Position numbers and translations under genes: made by a program. Positions 47,327 through 58,439 of a stretch of DNA of 64,000 nt are shown here, piece after piece. The stretch is from Neurospora intermedia (lineage: Eukaryota > Ascomycota > Sordariomycetes > Sordariales > Sordariaceae): NCBI GenBank assembly GCA_037102815.1, contig BTPP01000004.1:496001-560000 (forward strand), written 5' to 3'. Each line of letters starts with the position of its first letter. Within the stretch, counting starts at the first letter, position 1. Below the pieces are notes generated by a model. It was not told the DNA's origin, did not search any database, and saw only the letters and a list, made by a program, of their open reading frames with translations.

Positions 47327-47954
47327 GGTCACGGTGGATTGTCCGGTATCCAGGACATGATGGACTGGAGGTTGTTCAGGACGGAGCGCTTGTCATAAAT
47401 CGACACATGGGTGAATGTATTGAGTGAGTGCTTGTTGATGAGATGTGGAGTGAAGTGAAGCCGTGGCAGCAGCATTCAATTGATGGCGGGCAGATTGACG
47501 AATCAGACTGGAAGTTGCCTGCCCCGCCGGGAAAACGGCGTTACGTGGCTAGTGGCATCTGTACAGGGAATTGTAGTAACTGCGGAGATTTGCCGGCGCG
47601 CTTTCTGAATATTATGTACCGCAGTCGCTTATCGCACAGCTCACCTTTTCTTTCGTGTGGCTGATACTACCACTCACAGGCAATCACGACCAAAGGGCAA
47701 AAGTCACATTGGACACTCGTCGATTTAACAGCATTTTCTAGCTCGTGCATCTATACAACCCTTTCCAAACGAAATATCTTATCTTCCTTCCATCCCTCTC
47801 AACTCATGGCATTTCTTTCGGGTGGTTGGTGATTGTGCAAAAGGCGGGGATACATCGATTGACTACCCACACTGCGCTGATTCTCTGTCGCGCTTACCTC
47901 ATAATCAGGTATTTACATTGCATAGTACCAGTATCCGAAACAGAGCCGCCATCC

Positions 47955-48972
47955 CTTTTAGACGGGAGGTAAGAGGAGTGTTATTTGCAACGCACTTGCC
48001 CTCATCCCTCCACCTAGAATCAACATCAGCATATTTCAGCAGGAACTGATTCAAGTCCACGTCCCCCAGCCTTCTCCAGTCCACACCCGGAATCGTGCAC
48101 TTCTTCCTGTCCACCTGCTCCCATCCCGCACCACGTATGCCACGGCCGGATCAAAGTTGACCGGATCGTTGCGGTACCTGGCACCTATCGCTTTGCGCAC
48201 CTTCTCCTTGGTGTCCTGCCACCAGTTGACTTCTGACTCCACCTCCACCGTCATTGTCCGTCATTGCAAACTTGCCCTTTCTGTCCCACTTCTGCTGCCG
48301 CAGGAGTATGGGCGTCTGCACCACGAGTGGCACCCCCGTCTTGGCCTGTGGGGTTCTCGAAAAAAGAGAATTAAACCGCGTTCGGCGAGCCGCTCATTCG
48401 GTCGGAGTGCCATATGTCTCCGGATATCTTGGCGGCGGGGGTGAATTGAACCCCGTGCGACATCCTTGGACCGGCGGTACTCGGGTGTTCAGGGAAGCAA
48501 AGCCGTCGTATCCTACATTCCGACCGAGACTGAAGCTGGAGGATGAAACCTCTTTGACGGGCGTAAAAGGGCTCTGCATCGGGTTGTCCTCCGGCGGCGT
48601 GGTGCGCACAGGTATTGGGTCCCAATCTGTGAAGACGCCGTCTGGTGGCACACAGGGATGGGAATCAAAGGCGGCGAAAACAAGGTTGATGTGGACGGTG
48701 CGGAACCGGTGCCGGGCTTCGAGACTGCCTGAGACCATTTCCCACTGCAGCACGATGAGAGTGTACGGTGTTTTATCACCTTGGGCGAGGTCAATGTAAT
48801 GAATTTCGTCATCCTTGTGGATATTCAGGTAAGGTGGGAGGGTGAGGGAATGGAAACCGTGAACGACGTGGATGAGACGACCGCGCACGACGGTGGTGCT
48901 CTTTCTTTCGTAGCCAGTGAGATATTGGCGATGGACTTCATCGGGAGTGGTGTTGTAGAACTTGAAGCTGGC
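47955..48972 (-). pseudogene. Decayed gene of an unrecognised fungal protein family
   Basis: Reading the minus strand downward from 48972, a good protein segment (ASFKFYNTTPDEVHRQYL, then GRLIHVVHGFHSLTL, LIVLQWEMVSGSLEARHRF and TDWDPIPVRTTP) runs about 190 codons. It then leaves frame near 48400. Further family-like pieces lie in other frames: ISGDIWHSDRM near 48445, VPLVVQTPILLRQQKWDRKG near 48290, VNWWQDTKEKVRKAIGARYR near 48200, and RRLGDVDLNQFLLKYADVD near 48050. At least three frame changes separate pieces that are collinear, and no intron boundaries bridge them convincingly, so this looks like a young pseudogene. The DNA is not TA-rich, so RIP is not the cause. The function of the family is unknown to me. 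Confidence 0.55.
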
Positions 48973-50166
48973 CTGTTTATTGTTGGTAGCGACGAGCGGG
49001 ATTGCAAAAAAGTCGACTCATATTGTCAGCGTCTTCCATGATCAAAATGTCTTAGAGAGCGTGTTTGATGTGACATTCGTGAAACAATTTGATGAAGTAA
49101 GTGTTGGCGGCACGAACCACACTGAGATTGTATGATCAGTTTTGAACTTGAAGAACAAATCAGACGATACTCACGACAGGACATTGGAGGTCATCACCTA
49201 GTGCTTACCTCAAGTTGTATTTAGGTATTAGTCTCGGCCAATTTAACGGAGCTGCGTACATTGAGATCTGTCCTCCATTGGAAGCGATATGGGATAACTG
49301 CAAGAGATTGTGATACTAAAGAAGCCTCTAATGGGTAGAGGTACCTACTTATCCTCTAATACCCCTCTCCGTCTCCTTCATGCCTTCAGCACTGGAAGCT
49401 AGGCTGTGAGACTAAAATGCCCAGTAGAAAGCCAAAGTCTTTTCTTTATCTAGTATAGCTTTGGCTTTCCTATACCAGACTAACAAACAAACCAGGGCTG
49501 AATGTTATATTTCTTAAAGTACGAGTGCGTCGGGCAGGCAAGCAGGACTTCACAGACTGTCTCAATCGTTGAGAAGGGCGATCGAGAAGATTTGGCTGGA
49601 TTCAGTTGGTAATAACCTCCGAGTTTGGATGCCGGGATGGGTACTTTTTCATGATAGTTCGGGGAATGCTCTTAACGTTGAAAGATGCACATTTCTTGGC
49701 GACATCGACATGTGCCATGAAAGAGACGCCACTTTCTAAGCTGTGATCACGAAACTTGGGACACCAAAATAGTGGCCAGTTGTGACTGTGATGATGACTG
49801 AGAGAGTTCACCCTCATAACTCAAAGAAAGGAGGTGGTTTCTCAAGGGGAAAAGAAAGAGAAGAATTACGCTTGGACAAATGGTATCCTGCTATCAGGCA
49901 CACTAGCCACTGGAGACTGGAGACACGAAGATCGAAACAAGGGGATGATATGGGAAAAGAATATAGAAGGAAAGAGAAAAGAAAGAGGGACCAAGCATTG
50001 CGGGCAATGTCATCACGTAAGCTGGCCGATGTCCGGGGCTGCCAATGAGGGTTAGTAAGTCAATGACTGTACTATTGAAGACGAACATGACCAAGGTAGC
50101 AATTGGAGCTACCCCACTTTTCAGCCGTGATTCATCGAACAATGACTCCTCCAACTCTCATCAAGA
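48973..50166. other. Intergenic region
   Basis: No gene was called. A hairpin-forming inverted repeat GAAAGCCAAAG ... CTTTGGCTTTC (49427-49437 and 49459-49469) is present, with a 21-base loop. Confidence 0.4.
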
Positions 50167-50173
50167 TATAAAA
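50167..50173 (+). promoter_or_regulatory. TATA-like box upstream of the PhzF-family gene
   Basis: TATAAAA lies 132 bp upstream of the ATG at 50305, with an A/C-rich leader in between. It is a sequence match only. Confidence 0.4.
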
Positions 50174-50304
50174 CCTCGACACCCCAACAAAAGATCCAAA
50201 AATCAATATTGCCATCAAAGATACGAGCCATCAGTCCCACCTCACTCACTCTCTCACCAACTCATCCAAAACACAGCGGCACCTCCCGCAGCAAAACATC
50301 CAAT

Positions 50305-51324
50305 ATGACCCAACCCATCACCCTCACCTACCTAACCGTCGACGTCTTCACCTCCACCCGCTACCTAGGCAACCCCCTAGCCGTAGTCCTCGTCCCCGCC
50401 TCCCTCCGCCCCCTTCTCACCCAAGATACTAAGCAACTCATCGCCCGCGAATTCAACTTCTCCGAGACCGTCTTCCTACACACGCTCGACGACGAAGCGC
50501 GCGATGGCTTGACTTCCACCCGCCGGGAAATCGACATCTTCACCATCGAGGAAGAACTTCCCTTTGCCGGACATCCTACTGTCGGAACGGCGTACCTCGT
50601 GCTAAACCATTTGGGGTGGAAGCATGTGGACACGCTTGTTACCAAGGCGGGACCGATTACTATCAGACCGACGACCGAAGGAAGGGTGAAGGCTACGATT
50701 CCGCATGCTGTGCGTGTTCATAGGCAGACGCTGGGCGGGATTCTGAGTGGAAAGGGAGGGGAGGTGAAGAAGGAGACGAGGGAGATGATTGATGCTGCGC
50801 TGTCCGAGGACCCAGAGATAAGACAAGCGGAGTTGAATGGCCCGGTAGTTAGTATCGTGCGGGGAATGACGTTTTTGTTGGTCAAGTTGCCGAGCTTGGA
50901 ACATCTGGCCAAGGTGTCGACGGCCAAAAGGCTGGATTTTAGTAAGGTGGAGGGGTTGTTGGATAAGGGAGAGTGGGAGCGCGGGTTTGTGTCCAGGTAT
51001 TATTATGTGCCGATGGAGGAGAAGGAGAAAGAGGGTGAAGATGGGAGGAAGGAGTTCAAGTTTAGGACGAGGATGGTGGAGTTGGGATTTGAAGATCCGG
51101 CGACGGGTAGTGCGGCGTGTACGTTGGCGAGTTATTTGACGGTTAGTGGGAGGGAGTTGGGAGGGGCGAGGTTTGAGTTGACGCAGGGCGTGGAGATGGG
51201 GAGGCAGAGCGAGATTGAGGTAGAGGCGACAGCAGTAGAGGGGGAGAATGGGGAGGTGAAGGTGAAGGATTTGTATTTGGGAGGAACGGCGGTTGTGGTT
51301 ACGAAGGGAAGTATCTATGTGTAG
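50305..51324 (+). CDS. PhzF-family isomerase/epimerase-like protein
   Basis: A single exon of 339 residues. It has the two-lobed PhzF layout: the N-terminal lobe opens with VDVFTSTRYLGNPLAVVLVP and carries NFSETVF with the catalytic Glu at 54, followed by EEELPFAGHPTVGTA. The C-terminal lobe carries EDPATGSAA (263-271), the substrate-anchoring signature. Known members include bacterial PhzF of phenazine synthesis and many eukaryotic homologues (such as human PBLD) with unknown substrates. No phenazine genes lie nearby, so a phenazine role should not be assumed. Codon use changes from C-ending in the first 70 codons to G-rich later, a pattern seen in several genes here. The start follows CCAATATG and is the first ATG that gives the complete first strand. 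Confidence 0.9.
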   Translation: MTQPITLTYLTVDVFTSTRYLGNPLAVVLVPASLRPLLTQDTKQLIAREFNFSETVFLHTLDDEARDGLTSTRREIDIFTIEEELPFAGHPTVGTAYLVLNHLGWKHVDTLVTKAGPITIRPTTEGRVKATIPHAVRVHRQTLGGILSGKGGEVKKETREMIDAALSEDPEIRQAELNGPVVSIVRGMTFLLVKLPSLEHLAKVSTAKRLDFSKVEGLLDKGEWERGFVSRYYYVPMEEKEKEGEDGRKEFKFRTRMVELGFEDPATGSAACTLASYLTVSGRELGGARFELTQGVEMGRQSEIEVEATAVEGENGEVKVKDLYLGGTAVVVTKGSIYV

Positions 51325-51689
51325 TGGGTAGATTTGATATCGAATTGAATGTGATGCTGTCTAGATGTTGTAAGAAATGGCATGGTGTTGAAGTCGAGAA
51401 TGACGCATGAAAGATACATTGCCAAAGTACCTCCTAGACGCTAACATGATTGGCCACTCACCGTGGTATGCGGCTCGGTGTGGCTCAAGCTTGGCGATGG
51501 TTCTCTGCCTGCCGCCAAACCTCCAGGTACCTAGCGTCGTCCAGCTCCAGGCCGTCGCCTGCCTGCTGTCTGTGCTAGCTAGCTGGCCGTGGCGCGTTGC
51601 AACAAAAAAGTTGGAGGACGACATTGACATCGCGACTTGAAACCATACAACCCATTTTACAGATTTCGCATTGCAGTCATATTGTCAAG

Positions 51690-53431
51690 ATGCTTTGCGC
51701 CCGTATGTTCAAACCTAACCTTAGTCCTGCGCGACGCTGTGCTAACCGATTGACGCAGTATCCGGAGAGGTTCCCGAGGAGCCTGTTGTCTCGAGAAAGA
51801 CCGGTACGCGCACTCTTCGTCATTGTTGTCACGATCACCGAGATCCCACCATTCCCACCGCTTCTGTTCCCATCAAGCCACACCAGATGCTTCCACGATA
51901 GGCCGAAATGCGATGCCATACTAACACATCTCAGGCGCCGTCTTCGAGAAGCGATTGATCGAAAAGTACATCCAAGAGAACCACAAAGAACCCGGCACCG
52001 ATGAAGAGCTCGACGTCGAAGACCTCCTCCCCATCAAGACAAATCGGATCGTCCGCCCCCGCCCCCCGCAATTCACATCCCTCCCATCCATGCTCAAGGC
52101 CTTCCAAGACGAGTGGGACGCCCTGGTACTAGAGTCATACAACACGAGGCAACAACTGGCGAGGACAAGGGAGGAATTGGCCACGGCGCTCTACCAGAAC
52201 GATGCCGCCGTTCGCGTGATTGCTCGCTTGACCAAGGAGCGCGATGAGGCCCGCGAGGCCCTTTCCAGACTCACAGTTACGGCTTCTGCTGGCGGTGCCG
52301 CAACTGGTGACGCTATGGCAGTAGACAGCGAGGGTCTGCCCGAGGCGTTGGCTGCACATGTTGATGAGGTTCAGGCCGAGTACGTTTACCGCGCTCCGTC
52401 ATCTCGAAAAGTTGAATGCTGACAATTCACCGATCTACAGAAAGCAAAAGGGCCGCAAGAAGCGACCAGTCCCCGAAGGCTGGGCCACCACAGAAGACAT
52501 TTCCGCTCTGCAACAAACCGCCTACACAGATCTCCCCGTCACACAAGCGACCTCGCTCGCTCTCAACGGTGGTTATGCGGCGGTTGGTGGATTGGACGGC
52601 AAGGTGGATCTCTACTCGGTTGAGGCCAAGGCACACGAACGCTCTTTGGAGGTTGGCGAGCCGGTGACTGCTACGGTGTGGATCGGCAACAAGGTCGTCT
52701 CGGCCACTTCGAAGGGCAGTGTCAAGGCTGTTGAGGGCGGTGTCGAGACTGGTTCTGTTACGGAACACGCTGGTGCTGTGACGGGCCTGGCGGTGCACCC
52801 TGGCGAGCAGATTCTTGCTTCGGTGGGCGTGGACAAGGGCATCATCTTTTACGATCTGCAGTCGCTGCAGCGTGTAGCGCGTGTCTATACTGACGCTGGT
52901 ATGTACCCTTTCACCACCCGCCTCACAGTCTCAAGTTACTAACATGAACAAACAGAACTCACATCCTGCGCCTTCCACCCCGACGGCCACCTCTTCGCCG
53001 CCGGCACGCAATCCGGCCAGATCGAGATCTTCGACACCAAGACCCTCCAGCGCATGGCCAACTTCACCCTCGGCGCCCCCGTCAAGACCCTCGTCTTTTC
53101 CGAAAACGGCTTCTGGTTCGCCGCTACGGGCGTCGGCCAGTCCTCCGTCACCGTCTTCGATCTGCGCAAGGAAGGCGACGCCGCGCGGGCCAAGGAGCTC
53201 CAAACCGGTGACGTGTCCGGCCTAGCCTGGGATTATACGGGCCAGTACCTCGCCACTGCCGGATCGCAGGGCGTTACGGTGCAGCAGTATGTCAAGGCTA
53301 GCAAGTCGTGGACGGAGCCGTTGAGGACGAGCACGCCTGCGGTGGCGGTGCAGTGGGGAGACAAGGCGAGGCAGTTGGTGGCTGTTAGCAAAGAGGGCGT
53401 AGTTTCGGTGTTGGAGCCGAAGAGCGAGTAG
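51690..53431 (+). CDS. prp19: Prp19, spliceosomal U-box ubiquitin ligase with WD40 repeats
   Basis: Five exons, 51690-51702, 51759-51803, 51935-52379, 52441-52898 and 52956-53431, give 478 residues. The 13-base first exon and the next exon together rebuild the U-box start MLCALSGEVPEEPVVSRKTG, continued by FEKRLIEKYI and DLLPIKTNRIVRPRPPQFTS. A central coiled coil (QDEWDALVLESYNTRQQLAR, about residues 80-130) makes the tetramer in known Prp19. WD40 repeats fill the C-terminal half (LAVHPGEQILASVGVDKGI; FHPDGHLFAAGTQSGQIEIF). Prp19 is the core of the NineTeen complex that activates the spliceosome through K63-linked ubiquitination, and it also acts in DNA repair. The C-terminus ends EPKSE at the TAG, and a tandem duplication spans this stop (listed separately). 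Confidence 0.96.
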
Positions 53432-53576
53432 GATCGCATTGGAAAATACGAAAAGTCGGACTCGGAGACGGACAAGGTGGGGTTGACTTTGGAGCCGAAG
53501 AGCGAGTAGGATCGCATTGGAAAATACGAAAAGTCGGACTCGGAGACGGTCTAGGTGGGGTTGGCTTTGGAAGACC
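53411..53576. repeat. 78-bp tandem duplication spanning the Prp19 stop codon
   Basis: TTGGAGCCGAAGAGCGAGTA and the following bases at 53411-53488 recur at 53489-53566 with only a few changes, then continue a little into a third partial unit. The period of 78 is a multiple of three and each unit carries the same in-frame TAG, so the frame after the first stop reads DRIGKYEKSDSETDKVGLTL and ends again in EPKSE and TAG. Confidence 0.85.
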
Positions 53577-54298
53577 AAAGAAGATTAAAGTGATGGGCTA
53601 GAGTAGCGAAAGGGGAGATCGGGGTTTATTGGTTGGCGTCAGCTCATGATGAGAGGGCTCAATGCCGGTCTGCCCAGGATGACGCACAACATAAAGAGCT
53701 TGCAAAGTAATTCATTGGTTCATTCTAACTCGAGCGTGAAAAAAGATACTTGATGAATAGGCCTGGTTTAGAATTGGGCGACGTGAGCAAGTTGTTGGAA
53801 GAACATCGATATGTGTCTTGTTTATGTCTTTACTTCTGATCACACCCAAGCAAAACTTGATATTCTACGGTGATACTGCCATATGGCTTCACCTTGATAT
53901 TTCGTGATCTCAACTTTAGCAGTGCCTGGGTTCAAATAGCTTGCATATCACGGTCCATCATCAGACCCTGAAAGAGCCCACGACGAGAACAGGGGATAGT
54001 GCGATCTGATAGGCTGACAGCTGTTTGTTCCTGAATGCCCGAATCGGGATGGAGATAGTGTAGGGCATATGCAATTGGACGCCTATGTCTGGCTGTTAAG
54101 GTCACAGTGCCGTGACACGCTCTGTTGCCTGCAGTACTGCTCAGGTACTAACAGAGCTACATCAGGCTTGGTCAACGTTCAGTCACTATAGGAACTTATG
54201 AAAGACACCAACCGAGGTGTCGATGAATGACCTTGTACCTCAGTCAAAAAAAAAAAAAAAGAAAAGAAACAAACGACTTCCCCCGTGCCGGTTACCTA
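53577..54298. other. Intergenic region
   Basis: Presumed Prp19 3' UTR and spacer. A poly-A run (about 54246-54259) lies just outside the TIR element that follows. No gene was seen. Confidence 0.45.
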
Positions 54299-55473
54299 CC
54301 GTAGAAACTCGGTTAGTTGGCAAAAAGCCTTCCCTCTTTGAGCGCCCGACAGTGTAGAGGTAAGCACAGGACGCCGCATACCTCGACTTCTGTACACATG
54401 TCCGCTCAGGGGCAGTTAGTGAACGCTCTACCATACTGCCCAACACTATCTTACCTACACGGCATTCCAAAGCATAGGTAGGCAGCCTCGGACTGAGTTA
54501 CCGGATCACCTCACACATGGGTCTGACCTCGGACCAAAATCGGAGCGCCAAGACTGTGCCAAGACAGACCTCGGACCACGATCGGAGCGTTACAACGTAT
54601 ATAAAAGTATAAATTCTTACTGTACTTTACTAACAAATAAATAAACTAATCCGGAACCTATCCCAAACCAATCTCGAACTAATCCTTAGAAGAAAGAAGA
54701 AAAAAAAAACTCTTTATATTTTTAATAATTCAGAAAAATTTAGAACTTATTTAGAACTAATTTAAGATTAATCTAGAACCGATCCAGAACATATTAAATA
54801 TATATTCTTATATATTAATAGTTACATCAAATATATATATATATATATATAATTACAAGAATAATTTATAATTAATTTAGTTCGAAAACTTACTATAAAT
54901 TACTATATAAATATTCTTATACTTGGATTTCTTTTAAATAGTTTTGCTAAAAGTAGTTAAAGATTGGTTAAAGATTGGTTAAGGATTAGTCAAGGATTAG
55001 TTAAGTATTAGTCTAAAATGAATTTAATATTATTCTTGCAAATATTTATATTATTTATATTATCAATTATTAAAAATATAATATATAATTATATCTGTTT
55101 AAATTTTCAAAAATATTATTAGTCAAATTTTAAATACCTTTTAGTAATAGGTTAAGGATTAATTAAAAATTAGTCGAGGATTAATCTAGGATAAATCTAG
55201 GATAAGTTTTGCGTATAAGTCTATTTATAAGATAAGTTTAATATGATTGTTAAGAACTCCGGTATCGGCCGAGTTTCGCTTACAGTGTGGGGCGAATGTC
55301 TTGGCGCAGTCTTGGCGCTCCGTATGTGATCCGAGGTCAGACCCATGTGTGAGGTGATCTGGTTGCTCCCTCGGACTTGAGTGTTACAGATCTGCCAGCA
55401 TCCTGCCTGATATTCAGGTTTTCCAGGCTTTAGACTAGAGGTAGCTTTTTGCCAACTAACCGAGTTTCTACGG
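54299..55473. mobile_element. TIR element with perfect 30-bp ends, TA flanks, nested inverted arms and RIP-eroded core
   Basis: Left end CCGTAGAAACTCGGTTAGTT then GGCAAAAAGC is matched exactly by the reverse complement at the right end (55444-55473), with TA outside both ends, as in Tc1/mariner-type insertions. A second, imperfect inverted pair of about 60 bp lies inside: GGATCACCTCACACATGGGT... at about 54502-54566 and its complement at about 55299-55361. The centre (about 54600-55250) is TA-rich, with tandem units like AAGATTGGTTA and AAGGATTAGTC (about 54957-55014 and 55150-55206). No transposase-like frame was seen. It could be one element with complex ends or one element nested in another. 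Confidence 0.65.
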
Positions 55474-56175
55474 TACCATGACACCACGGCTTCCCTCAAC
55501 CATTCTATATACGAAGTTTGGCAGGAAGCCTTGGTGCAGTGGTCACCTTTTTTTTTTTTTTTTTTTCTTTTTTTCTTTTTTTCTTTTTTTTCCCAGTGTC
55601 ATAAGATATTAGAGCCTCAGTTCCTTCCTTTGTTGACCAAGTCTACACTATTCATCGATCACGGTGATGGTTGGCTCATCATTCAATTTCTATCCGCTCA
55701 CCCAAAAAAAACAACAGCTTGAAACCACAACACGCTATTCGCTCATTTGCTGACCAAGCTGACCAAGCTGCGTTTGCCACCACCACCCCTCGAGGCTACC
55801 GACCTTCAGCTAGCTCTCCTTCAACCCTGACCTTGTTGTGCCTGATCACCGTCCAACATACCTAGGGACGAATTGGACGTTTGGATCTGGTTCCCAAATT
55901 CACTTCAACACGTGCACTTGTTGAATCAGCAGGGCGGTTCAGCTTCATCCCGGTCGTTCATCACCAGCGGCAAGGGGGACCACACTGGTGTTGGCCCGAA
56001 AGCTCGAGGTCGGTCTGTGCATTGCTGCTTTCCCCAGTCTGCATGTTGGGGAAATGCGCGGAGGCGACTGTCAGTGAATAAGCAATTTCACCCACCCAAC
56101 ACCGACACTGGCACCGCGACTTCGCAGTGGAATCAACCTTCTTCCTCCCCTTTCCATTCCCCTCCCCCCGTCATT
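55474..56175. other. Intergenic region and leader of the RING-protein gene
   Basis: A long T-rich run with interspersed C (about 55547-55592) lies just right of the TIR element. The frame of the following gene is open upstream of its ATG without another in-frame start that looks better. No other gene was seen. Confidence 0.4.
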
Positions 56176-58439
56176 ATGGACGCGGCGGACGGCTGGTTTG
56201 ATGACGAGGGCGGATTTTTGTACCAGGTCGAGCAATTGGTCGCTGAGGGCGAAGGGCAATCCGAGGACCATTACGAAGACCATCTGGCCAACGACATCGA
56301 CAGCAGTGACATTGACATTGACCTGAGTCTCGACAACAGTGAAGACGACCACGGCGAAGTTCCTGAATTGGACTGGGCTTACGATTTGTTCGACAACAAC
56401 AACAACATTGAGCTAGACCTTGACGACGAAGAAGGAGCAGAAGAAGAGGAGGAGAATCACTACAACGTTGGCGGCGGTTCGCTGTCGCCCCGCCATCGAC
56501 AGAGCCCACATTCCCCACAGTCTCCGTCATCTAGCGAATCTAGCCTGGTCGACGCCGACCCTGGATTTGACATCGACCTCGACCTTCCTTACGATTTTGA
56601 CCACGACTTCGACCTTGACATTCCCGGCTTCCACGACTACTCCGACAACAGCGACAACAGCCTCGATCTTGACAGCAGCGGCTTCCCTTCGTCAGACACA
56701 GAACAAGACAGCGAAAACGACGACGACAACGACGACACCTCTGGCGACGAAAGCGCCGATTCTGATTCCTCTCTCGACCGCCGTCTCCGCGAACAATTTG
56801 ACATCTTCGAAGCCAGCGCACGTATCGAGGCGCGTCTTGACGAACTAGAGCAACGCCGCCAGCTATTTGTGCAAGGACTGGCTGAGGCGCGTCGACGGTT
56901 TGCATCGATTGCAGGAGAGGAAAACCGCCACGAACAAAATCGTCACCACCCGTATCGCGTGCCGGCTCTGCTTGACCGTCGCCGTGCTCAACAACAGCGG
57001 CAAGGCGGGGGAGGTGTTTTAGGTTCGGGTGAAGGAGCAGCAGGTGCCCCGCGAGGAGGACCAAACCTCGCCGCCAACATATTGGACGAACTAGTCGAGA
57101 TGGAAGTAGAATGGGCGGGCCAGGGCGGCAACGCTGGCCGGCGGGCAGGCAGGCGTACTCCCGCTGCTGCCGCCGCCGCCAATAACAACCACAACCCCGC
57201 GCAACCACAACAACAAGACCCAGAAGCTCAAGTTGTCATCGACTTGACTTCAGATCTGGAAGATTCCGACGCCGAGCCCGCTGCGCTTCCTCGACCTGGT
57301 GGAAGTCGAGCTATAAACCACCGCCGTCACCATCATCATCACAACCCTGCAGCATTAGCAGCACGCCGCGCACGCCGCGCAATGTCCGCCAACAACGCCA
57401 ACAACGGCGCTCCCGCCCAAGCTGGCAACGGATTTGCCGAGGTCATCGACCTTACGCTGGACGATGACGAACCCGTCCCAGCTGCCGGTGGTCACCGCAA
57501 CCACCGCCCTCCTCACCGCGAACCCGGCAACGTCGAACGTAGCCGCAGGCCCGTGAATCGCCGTCCGGCCGCGAACGAACTCATTGTCGACCTAGGCGAA
57601 GTCGACTCGGACGACGACGACGCCGTAGCTCGCGCCGCTCATCGCTCGGCAGCACGAAACGCCGCCGCCGCAGCCCGTCCCGCAGCCGCCGGTAGAGCCG
57701 CGCGCGCAGTACCAGGCGCTGGCATGCTTGGCAACTTCTACCAACTCTTCCGCCTGGGCGCTTTCGGCAACGTCCGACCCGACCTCGAAGTCCAACTTAT
57801 TGGCTTGGACGCGAACAACAATCCACTAGGAAGAAACTTACCACATCTCGACTACGGTAACAATGGACGAAACGGAGTTGCGGCGGCGGCGGCTGCTGCT
57901 GCTGCTGCGGCTGCGGCAGAACAGCAGAGGAACGCGAATGCGCCGCCACCGCCTAGAGAAGGGTTCACGCGGGCTACGGGAGAGGATCTGACGGTGGTTT
58001 GTCCGAGTTGTGAGGAGGAATTGGCTTATGATCCTGATGAGGAGGATCAAAAGGCGGGGCCGACGCCGAAGAAGGCGAGGACGAAGAAGGATCGGGAGGA
58101 ACACTTCTTTTGGGCTGTCAAGGAGTGTGGTCACGTATGTCTTTTTTTTTTTCTCTCTTTTCTCTATATGCCCCTTGCCCTTCCCCTCAACTGTTGTGGT
58201 GATGGTGGCAACTAACGATGGAAATAACAAAACAGGTCTACTGCAAGAAATGCTACGAAAACCGCAAGTGCACAAAGAACACGGGCTTCAAACACAAGGA
58301 TCAGGGGTCCTCTGCGTCGGGCGCGGCTGGTTCTAGTTCCGGCGCTGTGGCGGCCAAGAACCTCAAGGTCCTTTGCGCCGTGGACGATTGCTCGACTGAT
58401 GTCAGCTACAAGACGGCGTGGGTTGGGTTGTTCTTGTGA
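56176..58439 (+). CDS. RING-type protein with SUMO-interacting motifs (STUbL-like ubiquitin ligase)
   Basis: Two exons, 56176-58134 and 58236-58439, with a 101-bp intron, give 720 residues. The start MDAADGWFDDEGGFLYQVEQ lies in good context; the same frame is open upstream but lacks a convincing start. A long acidic Asp/Ser-rich N-terminus is followed by a coiled-coil-like segment (ARIEARLDELEQRRQLF). Two classical SUMO-interacting motifs follow, VVIDLTSDLEDSD (from 353) and VIDLTLDDDEP (from 423), plus a weaker ELIVDLGEVDSDDDD. A polyalanine run precedes the C-terminal RING-like domain: CPSC (609-612), ECGH, then across the splice VYCKKCYENRKC and CAVDDC, ending SYKTAWVGLFL. SIMs plus a C-terminal RING is the design of SUMO-targeted ligases such as Slx8/Rfp, which act on sumoylated nuclear proteins. 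The assignment by architecture is inference. Confidence 0.85.

Noticed and set aside
50305-51324. Phenazine or other secondary-metabolite cluster around the PhzF gene
   Set aside because: No synthase, tailoring, transport or regulator genes adjoin it; PhzF-family proteins are common outside phenazine synthesis.
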